Of a stretch of 64,000 bases of DNA, positions 44,255 through 55,739 are shown one piece after another. This DNA comes from Datisca glomerata. Its lineage: Eukaryota; Streptophyta; Magnoliopsida; Cucurbitales; Datiscaceae. Both the position numbers and the translations under genes were made by a program. Location of the stretch: the NCBI GenBank assembly GCA_003255025.1, contig QANY01007224.1, forward strand, positions 186,001-250,000, given 5' to 3'. Under the pieces are notes generated by a model, which worked only from the letters and a program-made list of their open reading frames with translations, ran no database searches and was not told the origin of the DNA. How positions within the stretch are numbered: the first letter of the stretch is position 1; every line of letters begins with the position of its first letter.

Positions 44255-47067
44255 CTAGATTTTGAAGATTTCACATACCATTCTCGAGAGTTGTTCATTG
44301 ATGTAGGTCAATGAACTCAACATTGCTTCAAGTGTGTCCTTTGTAAGCTGAAACTTTACCTCCATTTCACCTAAAGGGGATTTGGTATAATCTTGTAGCT
44401 GCATGGGAAGAAAAATATTTCTCTATATAAATTAACCATTAAGTGCTAATGCACTGCAATATGACGATAGCTCTGATACCAAGTATAGTGGACGAAAGAC
44501 AAATAACAGGAATATTTTTTTCCGCAAGTGGCGCTGGCTTGAAAATTAAGACGTTGGCAGTAACGTAATGAAATCAACAACTAGTTTCGGTTGTAAACAA
44601 AGCTAACATGGCAGCACGGAAAAGAGAATGCAGATACCCAACCTAAATATAAATGTATATCAGTGATAAAAACAACTGAATTAGTTAATAGAATTACAGA
44701 AGTTTTAATAGGAATATATGTTAGCTTCCAAAATTACCGACAAACTTCACCACTTCATTTCTTTCTAAAGCATGTCAAAAGTTTTTTATAAGTTTCTTTA
44801 AATGAAATCTAACTTTGGTTTCTTATCAAATAAATCAATAAAAATATGAAGAGTTAATGGAGAAAAAAACATTGATACCAGCTCCAATAAATCCTAACAA
44901 ATATGATGAACGAGAAAGTTGTAAGAAGAAAAACCCCTGCATTAAATTGGTCTCAAGTGTAATCTGAAAAAAAAATCTACGAATAAGCAATACCTTAAGA
45001 CTGATGACAGCCACTTTATTAGCAGGTGCCAATTTGCAGTTCTTCATCTGCCAACTCATTGATTTAAGGCGTGGTGGTACCTCCTATATCAACAATTAAT
45101 GTTACTCACGGACATTGGTCACATCATGGAATAATACAAACATTTATATTTTATTGTACTCGTAATATAAGTTTCTCATCAGATTCCATGTTCCAGTGCA
45201 AAAACTTATAAAAGTAAAAGAACTGATGCAGGACTCCAGCTTAAATGTGAAAGCAAATGCTAAACCAACTAATTACTAACTTCTGCAATCTAGAAGTTCA
45301 GATTCAAACTTTTAAGGTCTAACTTCATCCAACTCAGACCTAAAATGTGCCAAGTGTGTGTAGTCTAAGAACATACAGAATGAGAACATGTGTTCTTAAC
45401 CAGTTAACCTATTTCATACATCCTTCCTCTATCCTATCTTTTTTTTTGTTGGGGGGGGGGGGGGGGGGGNNNNGGGGGGGGGGGGGGGGTGGTAGTACTA
45501 ATATGTTGGGAATTAATGTAATTATTACTAGTCTCTCAAGGATTAAACTAACGAGATAACTTCATTTGTTTTTATCAATAAGATACTTTCTTACTTAGTA
45601 GTATATACAAAGTAATGTGCTGAAAAGAGCTGTAATTTAGAATAAAATAAGTGAAGCATTCTGACATACCAGGTTATCAAAAGGACCAACATTGTTTTGG
45701 AGAAGCATTGGAGCCAGGCATGTTGCACTAATATCTGAAACAACTGATGCTGAAGAGCCAAGATTGTGGGGATTAAACCGGGAAATTGGATCATCTTGAT
45801 GGGGCCAAAATAGCGATGATGTTTCCGACTGATGTAAAGATGTGAAAGATGGTGCAACATTTGCTGTGACATGATAGGAAACACTGGTCCTTGGACATGA
45901 TTGCTGAATAGCAGAATATGACATGTCAAACAACTAAGTTGTTTTAAAAATAATCACAAGAGCTAAGGTCGATGGACCAAACTGACTGGTAATTTAAAAA
46001 AGAGTTCTTAGAAAACTAGAGAAACAATATTATTTTAAAAACTTGTTTGGTAGTCGTATTCAAGAAACATTTAGTGTACATATTTAGAAAAGATGCTCAA
46101 TAACAGTTTTCAAAATCAGTTAAGATTGGAATGCACATTTGGCAAACTTGTTTTTGGGTAATTTTTTCATCCCAATAACAGAAAAACAAAACTAAAGTCT
46201 CTACCAAACACTTTATATTCATAAACATGTTTAGTGATAGTATTCAAGAATGTTTAACATAAATTTTCTAAGAACTTTCGTAAAAATAATTAAAAAACAG
46301 TTAAGATTGGAATACGCCAATACAATATACACGTTAAATATACTTTTTTTAGTAATATTTATTTTCCAAAAACATAAAAACAAAACTGAGTTGAAACCCC
46401 TACCTGCAATTGAGTAAGGAAAACAAAGACATGAAACAAAGTCAGTTAGTCTACTATGCAATTGAGTAGCCCAGTTAGAAGCACTTCAACGTATTGCAAT
46501 TTATTCTCCATTTTCCTACACCTATTAGAGATTTCCTAAAAACCCATTGAAAAGATGTATGTTAAATAAATCAAAATTATATTTATTTAATAAATTGTAG
46601 TAATATAACTTGAGTAATTACCCTCTCATTGGATGATTCTTGCTTCCAGAGATTCTGATATTTCTGGAACATCATTACCATATTAGTTTGCAGTTCAAAA
46701 GGCAAATTCGAAGGGAAAAGCTTCGAAAGATCATCACAGGTGACATCGCCATGCACACATTTTCTGATAAGGGAACGAAGGGAAGCCAAAACCTGAAACC
46801 AATAGTAAGTGTGTAAACTAAAGAACTCATAATTTATGAACCAATAAATGGATAGTAGCTGGATTTAAAGAGTATTACAGGATCGAGTTGAGAAGTAGAG
46901 GGAAGGCCAAGGAGTGATTGAAAGTTGGACTTCTCGCTGGAGCAAAGACCGGTGGACCTTGTTTTCCAAAGGGTAGATAGCAAATTGTCCAACTCGGCCT
47001 CAGATTTTATGACAGAAAGTTTGAGTAGATGGTCGTACAACGTATCACACTGCGTTTTCTCTTCCAT
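44255..47067 (-). CDS. COMM-domain-like protein, 5 exons
   Basis: Coding exons 46879-47067, 46622-46792, 45670-45903, 44994-45083 and 44255-44398 (828 nt, 275 residues), all GT-AG and all phase 0. The N-terminal half is helical (KTQCDTLYDHLLKLSVIKSEAELDNLLSTLW; ASLRSLIRKCVHGDVTCDDLSKLFPSNLP). A Ser-rich, probably disordered middle follows (about 121-198). The C-terminal 75 residues (PPRLKSMSWQMKNCKL, NKVAVISLKLQD, MEVKFQLTKDTLEAMLSSLTYINEQLS) look like a COMM domain: a proline lead-in, a central Trp and a beta-rich stretch ending in a long helix. COMMD proteins form the Commander endosomal recycling complex in animals; the role in plants is uncertain. The last exon could instead splice at GTATGT (44275-44280) to a further exon. 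The family call is from pattern memory. Confidence 0.65.
45451..45489. other. Assembly gap in a poly(G) tract
   Basis: Four Ns (45470-45473) are flanked by about 19 and 16 Gs. It lies in the intron 45084-45669 of the COMM-domain gene. The poly(G) run may be real or a polymerase artefact. Confidence 0.95.
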
Positions 47068-47289
47068 TCCGTGGCAGTGGTGGCACTCTTCCTCTTCCTC
47101 TCTCCGATTCCTCTTGTAGTTCCTCAGGTTAGCCTCCGTCTTTTTATCTGGTCAGCACCGCGTATTTCGAGCGAAGCTCCGACTCGTCGAGTGCGCATGC
47201 CCGCGTTAGTTTCGTAAGTGCACTACGGATAAAATTTCGAGATCATCTGAGTCACCTTAAAGAATGAAGGACCCATACATTATCATTAA

Positions 47290-47626
47290 TAGAAGTGTGC
47301 AATGGTTTCGAAATACTCGTACCCATCCGAATTAAGCAAGACGATGAGATTTTTACTCTTGACTAGAAGGGATAAATTTTTTTTAATTTTTAAGCTTTTA
47401 CTATTTTAAACTTAAAACTAATTTTAATGTTTAATATGTAAATGTTTTATACAAAATTTTAACCCTCTCACTCTCTCTATCTCTCCTTCTCTCTCTCTCT
47501 CCCTCCCTCTCTCCCTCCCTCTCTCCATGTCCCGTGCCGCTCGGCTTTTCTCCTCAACACGGGACGGGACCGATTGAAAAAAGTTGTCTCGTCCTGATCG
47601 AAAAATTAGTCATGTGCACACCCTTA
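47290..47626. mobile_element. Non-autonomous hAT-like element, 337 bp
   Basis: Ends TAGAAGTGTGCA at the left and TGTGCACACCCTTA at the right, giving a TAxxxGTGTGCA inverted repeat. The flanking 8-mers ATCATTAA and ACCATTAG match at 6 of 8. The interior holds a CT-rich microsatellite (47463-47527) and an ACGGGACGGGAC stretch shared, inverted, with 49681 onward. It lies 220 bp upstream of the COMM-domain gene start, so it may sit in that gene's promoter. Confidence 0.55.
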
Positions 47627-49680
47627 ACCATTAGACCTCTCAGGATTAGGCTACCCTCGTCTTGTTCTCGGTTGTGGAGGTTTGTTCTACTTGGATTTTG
47701 GAAATTAGTTACATGAAAAAAATAAAGATATGTATATCTTTATTAATACTAGTCAATTGTAATTAAACTAATTATTTTTTAGCTGTAAATATTATTTAAA
47801 AATGAGGTTAAGAAATATATATTTAGCATGTATTAAATTTATTTTCAATTTATGTGAGTAAAATAAAGACAACAGTATATTGTTATTATTTTTATTTACT
47901 GATAAATTTTTATTAACTAATTTGGCAGTTGTAAAACATCATGCATGTTTCTAATAAACAAATATTAAGAGCCTGTATGGAATGAATATCCTCCCAAAAA
48001 TTAAAATAAAGATAACTTCACTACTATTAAATTATCTATTTCATGTTTTATTTAAACATGATTTTCCCTTTTTATTGCAAATTCATTTTTTAAAATTTTG
48101 TAATGGCATTTAAATTCATCTTAACGCAATTTTGTAAAGATAACGATGTTAGATTTATTTGTCAAATAAAACTTAGAGATTATGGAGATTTGTATCATTT
48201 TAAAAACAGAAGGATGATCGTGTTATTTAAGTAAACTATAAGGGAGGCTGGATGAGATTTTCCTAAAATAAATTGGTAGAAGTTTGAGAAAAAAACAATA
48301 AATTAGTAGAAAACTATAGTTTTCTCTACATCTGGTTAAATAACTTACTTCAATTCATTTAAAGTTATCTAATTAATTAATTTTATAACAACGTGACCAA
48401 AACCTTTTTATCTCTCTATCTCACTCTAGGGTCTTAGGGATCGTTTGGCATAAGATTGTGAGTAAATGATTTTTTAATAAGATTGCTGGAATATGATTGT
48501 GAGAATGTATATACCCGAATAATTATTATTACTTTGTTTGTTAACATTTGATAATGTTACGATATGATTGTGAGAATGTTAAGTTACTTTATTTGTTTTA
48601 TGGGTAAACCATGTCGTGCCTATAAGTATCTGAATAAATTTCGATTTGATATCTTACAAGTCACACGGTTCCACTTATGAATGTTATAAATATTTTTATC
48701 AAATTTCAATTTTACCCTCACGCTAAAATACGTATATATAATATGGTTTATTTACTTAATTTAGAATGAGATAACCAACATAACTAATTACAAAAATGGG
48801 TAATATCATGTACCCAAAATTTACACTACCTCCCTAATTTTTAATTTATTCTCTACTGGTACCTAAATTTTTTTCGTCTATCAAATAATCTCGCGACTGT
48901 GAAATCTCAATTAAGTTTGCACATTCATGACAGATGTCATTTATTCCTTCAAAATATCCTTGTCTTTAATTTTTTTTTATCATATTTCTAGAATTGATTA
49001 ATCCCTATTAAACTAATAATAAAACTTAACAGCAGACCATAATCATAGGAACATTGGGTAGAAGCTTAAAAGGCTGAAACAAGAAAACATGGGAAGACGA
49101 CGATTAGGGTTTCGAACTCTTAGCCACTCACTGGTTTGCTCGCTGGCCGCTTCGCGGCTCATTGTTCATTTGTCGGGGTTCGCTGGTTCAGTAGTTCATC
49201 GTCGTGGTACGAACTCTTCATTAGCTGGTTCACTGGTCATCATTGATCGCCGTCGTTTAATTGTGAATTTTCAACTGCTGCAGTTCTTGGTCTTTAGTTC
49301 GCGTCGTGGTTTGATTCCAAGTGGATTTATGCAACAAATATGCTGATAAAGTGAGACGCACAATCGGAGCCACACAATTCAAAAACAAATTTTTTAGGTT
49401 CTAACACCACCTAGGGCGAGAGAGAGAAATATTACCATTTCAATGGGTCTGAAGGAGGGGAGTGAAGTTCGATTCACATGTGAGTGAGGGAGGATAAATT
49501 AGGGAATTTGAAGAAAAGGGACAGTGGGTGAGTGCCTAGAATGAGGATACCCCTCAATTCAGAGGGGTATCAAAATACTCTCAATGGAGGGTATCCTTAC
49601 ATCCCATGAATATTGAAGCACCCAAAAAAATTTGAACCAAACAAAACAATCTCATACTTGTCCTCACTTTTCAGATATAT
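47627..49680. other. AT-rich intergenic region
   Basis: No supported gene. The open frame at 49089-49346 starts with an ATG and is Arg- and Ser-rich but matches no known family. A strong hairpin (GATACCCCTC at 49546-49555 and GAGGGGTATC at 49562-49571) is present. The phrase ATATGATTGTGAGAATGT occurs twice near 48490 and 48560. Confidence 0.45.
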
Positions 49681-49860
49681 TAGGGGTGTGCACGGAACGG
49701 GACGGGACGCTTTTTTAGCCTTTTTGTCACTCCTGTGTTGAGGGGAAATCCTGAGCGGTACAGGACATGTATTTTGGGTAAAAAATTTAAAGGTAAAAAA
49801 TTAAAATTTGATTTAAAGTTCAAAAGAAGGAAAATTTCCTTGGTGTGATTCAGTTGCTTA
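49681..49860. mobile_element. Truncated end of a hAT-like element
   Basis: Starts TAGGGGTGTGCACGGAACGG and continues colinear with the reversed right half of the 47290-47626 element (GGGACGGGAC, GTGTTGAGG, GAGCGG, GGACATG). No right terminus is seen before LINE sequence begins, so this end is partial. Confidence 0.5.
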
Positions 49861-49861
49861 C

Positions 49862-50059
49862 TTTGCATAACTTGGCCTATCAGATCATAGCCTTGGTGTG
49901 ATTAAAGTTTATGCCTGATCTTATTGAATAAAGCTCCTTTCAAGTTCTTCAAATTCTGAATTGAAATACAAGGGATTTATGATGTAGTTGAAGATGCTTG
50001 GAAGGTTCATCCTCAAGGATCTGCCATGTTTATTTTAGCTGAGAAGCTAAAATATGTTA
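49862..50059 (+). mobile_element. LINE ORF2 fragment, left of the gypsy insertion
   Basis: Plus-strand translation with frameshifts gives FKFFNF, then IQGFMDVVEDAWKVHPQGSAMF and ILAEKLKYV, the endonuclease-to-RT linker of a plant LINE. The same reading resumes at 59687 with KQDLKKFNLI after the gypsy element, so the two segments were once one LINE. Confidence 0.65.
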
Positions 50060-51667
50060 TGTAACGCCCTGATTCTTGAAGGTTAAATATGCTTGAAATT
50101 TCAAAATTTGAAAATTTCCCAATTCAATTGAAACCCTAATTTGAGAAAATCCTCAAATTGAAAACCATAATCTTGTCCTAATTTTTAACCTTAAATAGCG
50201 GAAGCATAAAAATTATTTTAAAATAATATTAACTCATTAAACGGAAATAAATGAATTTAAACTGTAATAAAGTGAAGCACGAAAATTCATATGATATGAA
50301 AGATTAAACATAATTATTCATAAATATCTGAAATAACGGAAGTCAACAGAAGTCATAATTAAACTTAGAAATCATAATCGTGCTTGCTATGGCAGTCCCT
50401 CACTCCTGCTGCTCACCATCATCTGCAACACAATCATCTATGGGGGGTGAGTATTAAAAATACTCAGTAAGTAAATTCACATACTAATGAGTTTCACATG
50501 ACATAAATGTAAACATATAACCCATGCAGATTTATTTCACACGTTCACAGGTCACATAAAATACTTGTAACAACACATCGATTTTATGATTAACATATAA
50601 CTTGAACTTGTACTTATACATGCCAATACTTATACTTGCTTGATCATAATTCAACTAGACATATCCCTCGATTAACAACCTAACCAGAACTGTTTCACAA
50701 CTTGAACTTGAACTAGTAACATGAACGTGAACATGGCAGATTGGGTGTCCTGAAACTTGATGTCACTTAAGGATATCTGAACCTCAAGGACGCTAACATG
50801 ATTGGGTGACACCCAACTGTATAACTTGATAACATGACATGAACAATCTGGTTACTTGATAGCCAAGGGACATGACTAAGTCTACTTTTTGTTTACTTAT
50901 CACTTTTTTACTTGAGTTAATATTCTTATTTCACGTTATCACATATACATAAGTAAACATATAACTTGTTCATGAACATAAATACATAACTACTACATGT
51001 ATAACTCAAAATATAATCATACATAACATGATAAATAATTTCATCATAATATGGAAAACAAATAAAATATTTGATCATAAGATTGAACATAAAGAAATAA
51101 TAAAACAATTATATATTCTATACTTATAACATATGAACTGAATTATTATGTAAATCCACTTACCTGGATTCGCTATGAATTAAATTCAGCAACTAAGCGA
51201 GGTTAAACAAGGTTCAGGTGGTCTGAATTGGTTCAGTTCTGCTGTTTTGGGTTGGTTCGGTCTGGTCTGGTCTGACTGAACCGGCTCGGCCTGGTCTGGT
51301 CCGATTGAACCGGTTCGGCCTGGTATGGTCCGATTGAACCGGTACGGTTCAGGTGAACCGGTTCAAAAGAAGGAAAAAATAAAAAAAATAGAAAAGGAAG
51401 ACGAAGAAGTGGGAGAGAGAGAGACGCAACATGGGACAAAGGAGAGAGAAAATAGAATCGAGAAGGGGGAGGGAGACGAAGAAGAGGGAGAGAGACAGAA
51501 CATAGAGAGGGGGAGAGAGAGAGACAGAACAGAGATGGGGAGATGAAGGAGAGAGAGATAAAATAGAGAGGGGGAAGGAGACGAAGAAGAGGGAGAGAGA
51601 AACACACAGAGAGGGGGAGAGAGATACAGAACAGAGGGGAAAGAGAGAGAGAGAACAAAGAGGGGAA

Positions 51668-51700
<33 letters not shown>

Positions 51701-51794
51701 CAGAATAGAGAGGGGGGAGAGACAAAACAGAGAGGGGGAGAGAGGGAGACACACAGAGAGGGGGAAAACTGAAAAAGGGAGTCAAAGAAGAGCG

Positions 51795-51832
<38 letters not shown>

Positions 51833-52090
51833 AATCATACCTTGATTAATTGAGGATAGTTGATGAAGAAGAACTAGATGAAGTAGAGATGTGCAATCAT
51901 ATAAAAAGGGGAGAGCGAATTGTAGGTGGTTATAAGGATTAGCTTGAGATAACAAAAGAGAGATTTGAGGGAAAATGGTTAAGAGAGAACACAAAGGAAA
52001 CAAATAGGGTGGCTAGGGTGTAAGTGCATATATGGTGTGAGTGAGTTTCAAATTATAAAAATACCCTTTATGAAAAACTTGGGTATCACA
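50060..52090 (-). repeat. 3' LTR of the gypsy element (2031 bp)
   Basis: In element sense it starts TGTGATACCCAAG and ends CAGGGCGTTACA. It is colinear with 56950-59681 except for a GA-rich tract of about 470 bp (51363-51835) where the 5' LTR has over 1 kb, and a gap of about 130 bp near 51190 where the 5' LTR has extra sequence (about 58088-58215). The region 51200-51365 holds repeated CCGGTTCGG-type words. Confidence 0.9.
51363..51835. repeat. GA-rich microsatellite in the 3' LTR
   Basis: Runs of GAGAGA, GGGGGAGAGAG and GACGAAGAAG with scattered ACAGAACAGAG units. Ends in a pure (GA)n of about 17 units near 51799-51829. Long open frames on both strands follow the repeat and are not genes. 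Confidence 0.85.
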
Positions 52091-52106
52091 TTCTCTCCTC
52101 CTTAAG
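52091..52106 (-). promoter_or_regulatory. Polypurine tract of the gypsy element
   Basis: On the minus strand the 16 bases directly before the 3' LTR read CTTAAGGAGGAGAGAA, a purine run ending exactly at the LTR start TGTGATACC. This is where plus-strand DNA synthesis is primed in LTR elements. Confidence 0.8.
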
Positions 52107-52129
52107 AACTTTTGTCCTTGAAAGGAAAA

Positions 52130-54680
52130 TACCTTACAGAAATAACTCTGGATACTTGATATATATCTCAGCTTCTCGTTCCCATGTTGCTTCATCGATC
52201 CGATGATTTCTCCAATGAATCTTGACTAGTTGAACCGTTCTATTACGAAGAGTTTGTTTCCTGCGCTCTAAGTGAGATCATCACGAACTTGCAGAGGTTC
52301 AAAATCAATGACATGTGTTGGGTCAGACACGTATTTGCGAAGCATCGAGACGTGAAACACATTGTGAACACCTGAAAGAGCTGGTGGTAAAGCGAGTCAG
52401 TATGCCAAAGGACCAATACGATCCAAAATCTCAAACGGGCCAATAAATCTAGGACTCAGCTTCCCCTTCCGACCAAAACGCATAACGCCCTTCAATGGGC
52501 CAACTTTGAGAAACACATGATCACCTAGGGGTGTTCAAAAACCGTCTAGATCGTTTAGTGCGAACCCGTCCGATCTGAAAGTGATCGGTCTGGACGGTTT
52601 TTTTTATTGTTAGTGGTCCGTTCGGTCCTTCTTTTGAAGAGGACCGAAAATTTAGACCGCTCCAGAATTTTTGTTAATTCTAGACTGATCCGACCAGACC
52701 GATCGTATAGATACTATATATATATATATAATTTTTTTAGGGTTAGGATATTTCTCAGTCCAGCACCAGACCTAGCCCCTCTCTTTGAAGTTTGAATATG
52801 TTTGAATGTTAGATATTAGTACTTTGAACTTTGAATATTTTTAAATGTTGAATATTAGTACATTGAAGTTTTGATATGGTAAACTCCTAGTCAAAATTTG
52901 TCGTTATTGTTAAATAATATATTTATTATAAAACATGTATTTAGTCCATTACGTCCATCTGAACCGACCGTTGAATTTTGGTCTGGTCGGTCCGGATTTT
53001 TTCCAGATTTTTGGTCCGTTCGGTCCTTCGTATAGGAGGACCGTGATTTTTGGTCTGGTCTTATTTTCCTCCGAAAGTCCGACCAGACCGACCGTCGAAC
53101 ACCCCTATGATCACCCACTTCAAATTCGAGATCCTTCCTCCTGACATCTGCGTAACTCTTTTGCCTACTCTGAGCGGTCTCCATTCTATCTCTGATTTTC
53201 TGAATAGCTTCATTCATAGACTGAACCAAGTCAGGGCCCAAAATCTTTCGTTCGCCAACTTCATCCCAATGAACCGGCGACCGACATTTCTTTCCATAAA
53301 GTGCCTCAAATGGAGCCATACTAATCGTCGCCTGATAACTCTTATTATAAGCAAACTCCACGAGTGCTAGGTGTGCGTCCCAACTACCAGAGAAATCCAA
53401 GACACAAGCTCGAAGCATATCTTCTAACATCTGAATTGTTTGCTCAGATTGCCCATCAGATTGTGGATGAAAAGCTGTACTGAAATTTAACTATGTTCCC
53501 AAAGCTTTTTGTAGACTTCACTGAAAGTTTGACGTGAACCGTGAATCCCGATCTGACACTATAAACACTGGAACTCCATGAAGTCGAACAATCTCGCGAA
53601 CATATAACCGAGCCAAAACCCCAACTGAAAAAGTAGTCTTACCAAGAAAAAAGTGTTCAGACTTGGTAAGACGATCCACCACCCCAAATGGAGTTAAAAC
53701 CCTTTACCGTTCTCGGTAGCCCCGAAATGAAATCCATAGTTACGTGTTCCCACTTCCATTCAGGAATACTTAAAGGTTGTAAAACCCCAAATGGTCATTG
53801 TCTTTGAGCCTTGATCTGCTGACACACAAAACACTTACTAACGAATTCAGCAATGTCACGCTTCATACCATTCCACCAATAATGTAACTTTAAATCGTGA
53901 TACATCTTTATACTACCAGGGTGGACAGTGTATGGTGAACTATGAGCCTCTGTGAGCAATTCCTACCTAATGAGTGCATGTTTAGGAACACACAGTCTCC
54001 CATGAAAGCGAAGAGCTGAATCGTCATTAATTTCAAACCATTGTCTTTTGTCTAAACCCACTTCACTACGAGTTAGAAGCAACTCCGAGTCTGAGTTATG
54101 TGCATCAATAATATGCTGCTGTAACGATGGTTGAACTGTGAGCTAGGCTAGTTGTGCTGTAGTATCCTTTCGCAACACTTGAATCTCCGCACGTTCCAAA
54201 TCCTCCAAATTATGTCCTTGAGAAGTAATAAGAGCTGCTGAATGAGCTGATTTTCGACTTAAGGCATCAACCACTACATTTGCCTTCTCTGGGTGATAAA
54301 TGATCTCGCAGTCATAATCTTTCACCAATTCCAACCAACGGCGTTACCTTATGTTAAGTTTTTTCTGAGTGAAAAGGTACTTAAGGCTCTTATGATCTGT
54401 GTAAATCTGACACTTACAGCCATACAAATAATGTCTTCAGATCTTGAGGGCAAAAACAACTGCAGCCAACTCTAAATCATGAGTAGGACAATTCTGTTCC
54501 TAGGGCTTGAGCTGACGAGATGCATATGCTATGACCTTTCCCTGTTGCATCAAAATGCAACCCAAACCTCTTTTAGAAGAATCATCACAAAGTCACTCTT
54601 ACCATCTGGAATGGTCAACACTGATGCTGTCACTAATTTTGGTTTAAGGCTCTGAAAACATTTCTCACACTCGGCCGTCT
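52130..54680 (-). pseudogene. Gypsy RNase H, integrase and chromodomain-like tail (decayed)
   Basis: Minus-strand frames broken by stops and shifts. RNase H ends in [16 protein letters not shown] (54143-54334). The integrase zinc region follows, then a core with WKWEHVTMDFISGLPRT, then LVEFAYNKSYQATISMAPFEALYGKKCRSP and MSGGRRKDLEFEVGDH-type sequence (52891-53430). After the hAT insertion it continues towards 52130, ending in a YIKYPELFL-like stretch typical of the chromodomain-related C-terminus. It is not functional. Confidence 0.8.
52526..53107. mobile_element. hAT-like element (582 bp) nested in the gypsy integrase
   Basis: Ends TAGGGGTGTTCAA and CGAACACCCCTA, flanked by perfect 8-bp duplications TGATCACC (52518-52525 and 53108-53115). 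The interior is rich in GGTCTGGTC and GACCGACC words in both orientations. It splits the gypsy reading frame just after the GDH of the integrase C-terminal region, so it is the youngest layer of the nest. Confidence 0.85.
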
Positions 54681-55620
54681 AAGAAAAGGTGGCATTTTTT
54701 CTGGTCAACTGAGTAAGTGGGACAGCAATCTTTGAAAAACCTTCAACAAACCTTCTGTAATATCCTGCTAAACCTAGAAAACTGTGAACTTCCCCAACAT
54801 TTATCGGTTGAGGCCAATTAAGCATTGCTTCAATCTTAGACGGGTCAACCGAGATTCCATCTTGAGATACCACATGACCAAGGAATGACACTTGCTGAAA
54901 CAAAAACTCACACTTCTGGAATTTGGCATATAACTGGTGTGTCCTTAATGTTTGCAAAACAATCCTGAGATGATTCATATGTTCGACCTCCAATCTAGAG
55001 TACACCACAATATCATCAATAAAGAGAATCACAAAAGAATCTAGGTATTCCTTGAACACCCTGTTCATTAAATCCATAAAGGCTGCCGGAGCGTTAGTTA
55101 ATCCAAACGATATCACTACAAACTCGTAATGGCCGTAACGAGTGTGAAACGCTGTCTTAGAAATATCCTCATTTCGAATCCTGAGCTGATGGTATCCTGA
55201 TCTTAAATCAATCTTAGAGAATACTGATGCTCCCTGAAGTTGATCGAACAAATCCTCAATGCGCGGTAATGGATACTTATTCTTGATAATGACTTTATTC
55301 AATTCCCTGTAGTCAATGCATAGCCTCATTGATCCATCCTTCTTTTTAACAAATAACACTGGAGCACCCCAAGATGAAATACTAGGTCTTATGAAACCCT
55401 TATCCAGTAATTCTTGAAGTTGATCTTTAAGTTCTTTCAACTCTGCAGGAGCCATGCGATACAGAGCTTTAGATATCAGGGCAGTGCCTTGTACCAACTC
55501 AATATGAAAATCCGTCTCTCGAGGAGGAGGAAGTCCCGACAAATCATCAGGAAAAACATCCAAGAATTCAGCAACGACCGGGACCAATCCAATATCAACA
55601 TGTGTCTTAGTTGTATCCAC
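54679..55620 (-). CDS. Gypsy reverse-transcriptase ORF
   Basis: An uninterrupted 313-codon frame. It runs from the pre-RT linker ([30 protein letters not shown]) through [52 protein letters not shown] and the catalytic FIDDIVVYS box, then [18 protein letters not shown] and [19 protein letters not shown] at the RNase H boundary. The first codon is not a true start, because the polyprotein is truncated on its 5' side by the protease loss. The RT domain is fully open while its neighbours have decayed. Confidence 0.88.
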   Translation of the reverse strand: MDTTKTHVDIGLVPVVAEFLDVFPDDLSGLPPPRETDFHIELVQGTALISKALYRMAPAELKELKDQLQELLDKGFIRPSISSWGAPVLFVKKKDGSMRLCIDYRELNKVIIKNKYPLPRIEDLFDQLQGASVFSKIDLRSGYHQLRIRNEDISKTAFHTRYGHYEFVVISFGLTNAPAAFMDLMNRVFKEYLDSFVILFIDDIVVYSRLEVEHMNHLRIVLQTLRTHQLYAKFQKCEFLFQQVSFLGHVVSQDGISVDPSKIEAMLNWPQPINVGEVHSFLGLAGYYRRFVEGFSKIAVPLTQLTRKNATFS

Positions 55621-55739
55621 TAAGAAGCTAAGTAACCTCAGTTACCACGATCAAGTAGGAGCTGTGCCTGCAAAGCAGATATAACCTTCAGTATTGAGCA
55701 TTGATTGGATCCCCTAAACTTGAAACTAGGCCTACCAGG

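Noticed and set aside
44470..44484. Primer-binding-site-like TCTGATACCA inside the COMM-like gene
   Set aside because: An isolated 10-mer without LTRs or gag/pol nearby.
45347..45559. 70-codon frame across the poly(G) gap
   Set aside because: Built on a homopolymer and Ns within an intron.
49089..49346. ATG-started 85-codon frame
   Set aside because: No family resemblance, low-complexity Arg/Ser content, no splice or context support.
51233..51785. Open frames of 140-173 codons in the 3' LTR
   Set aside because: Same GA-repeat effect as in the other LTR.
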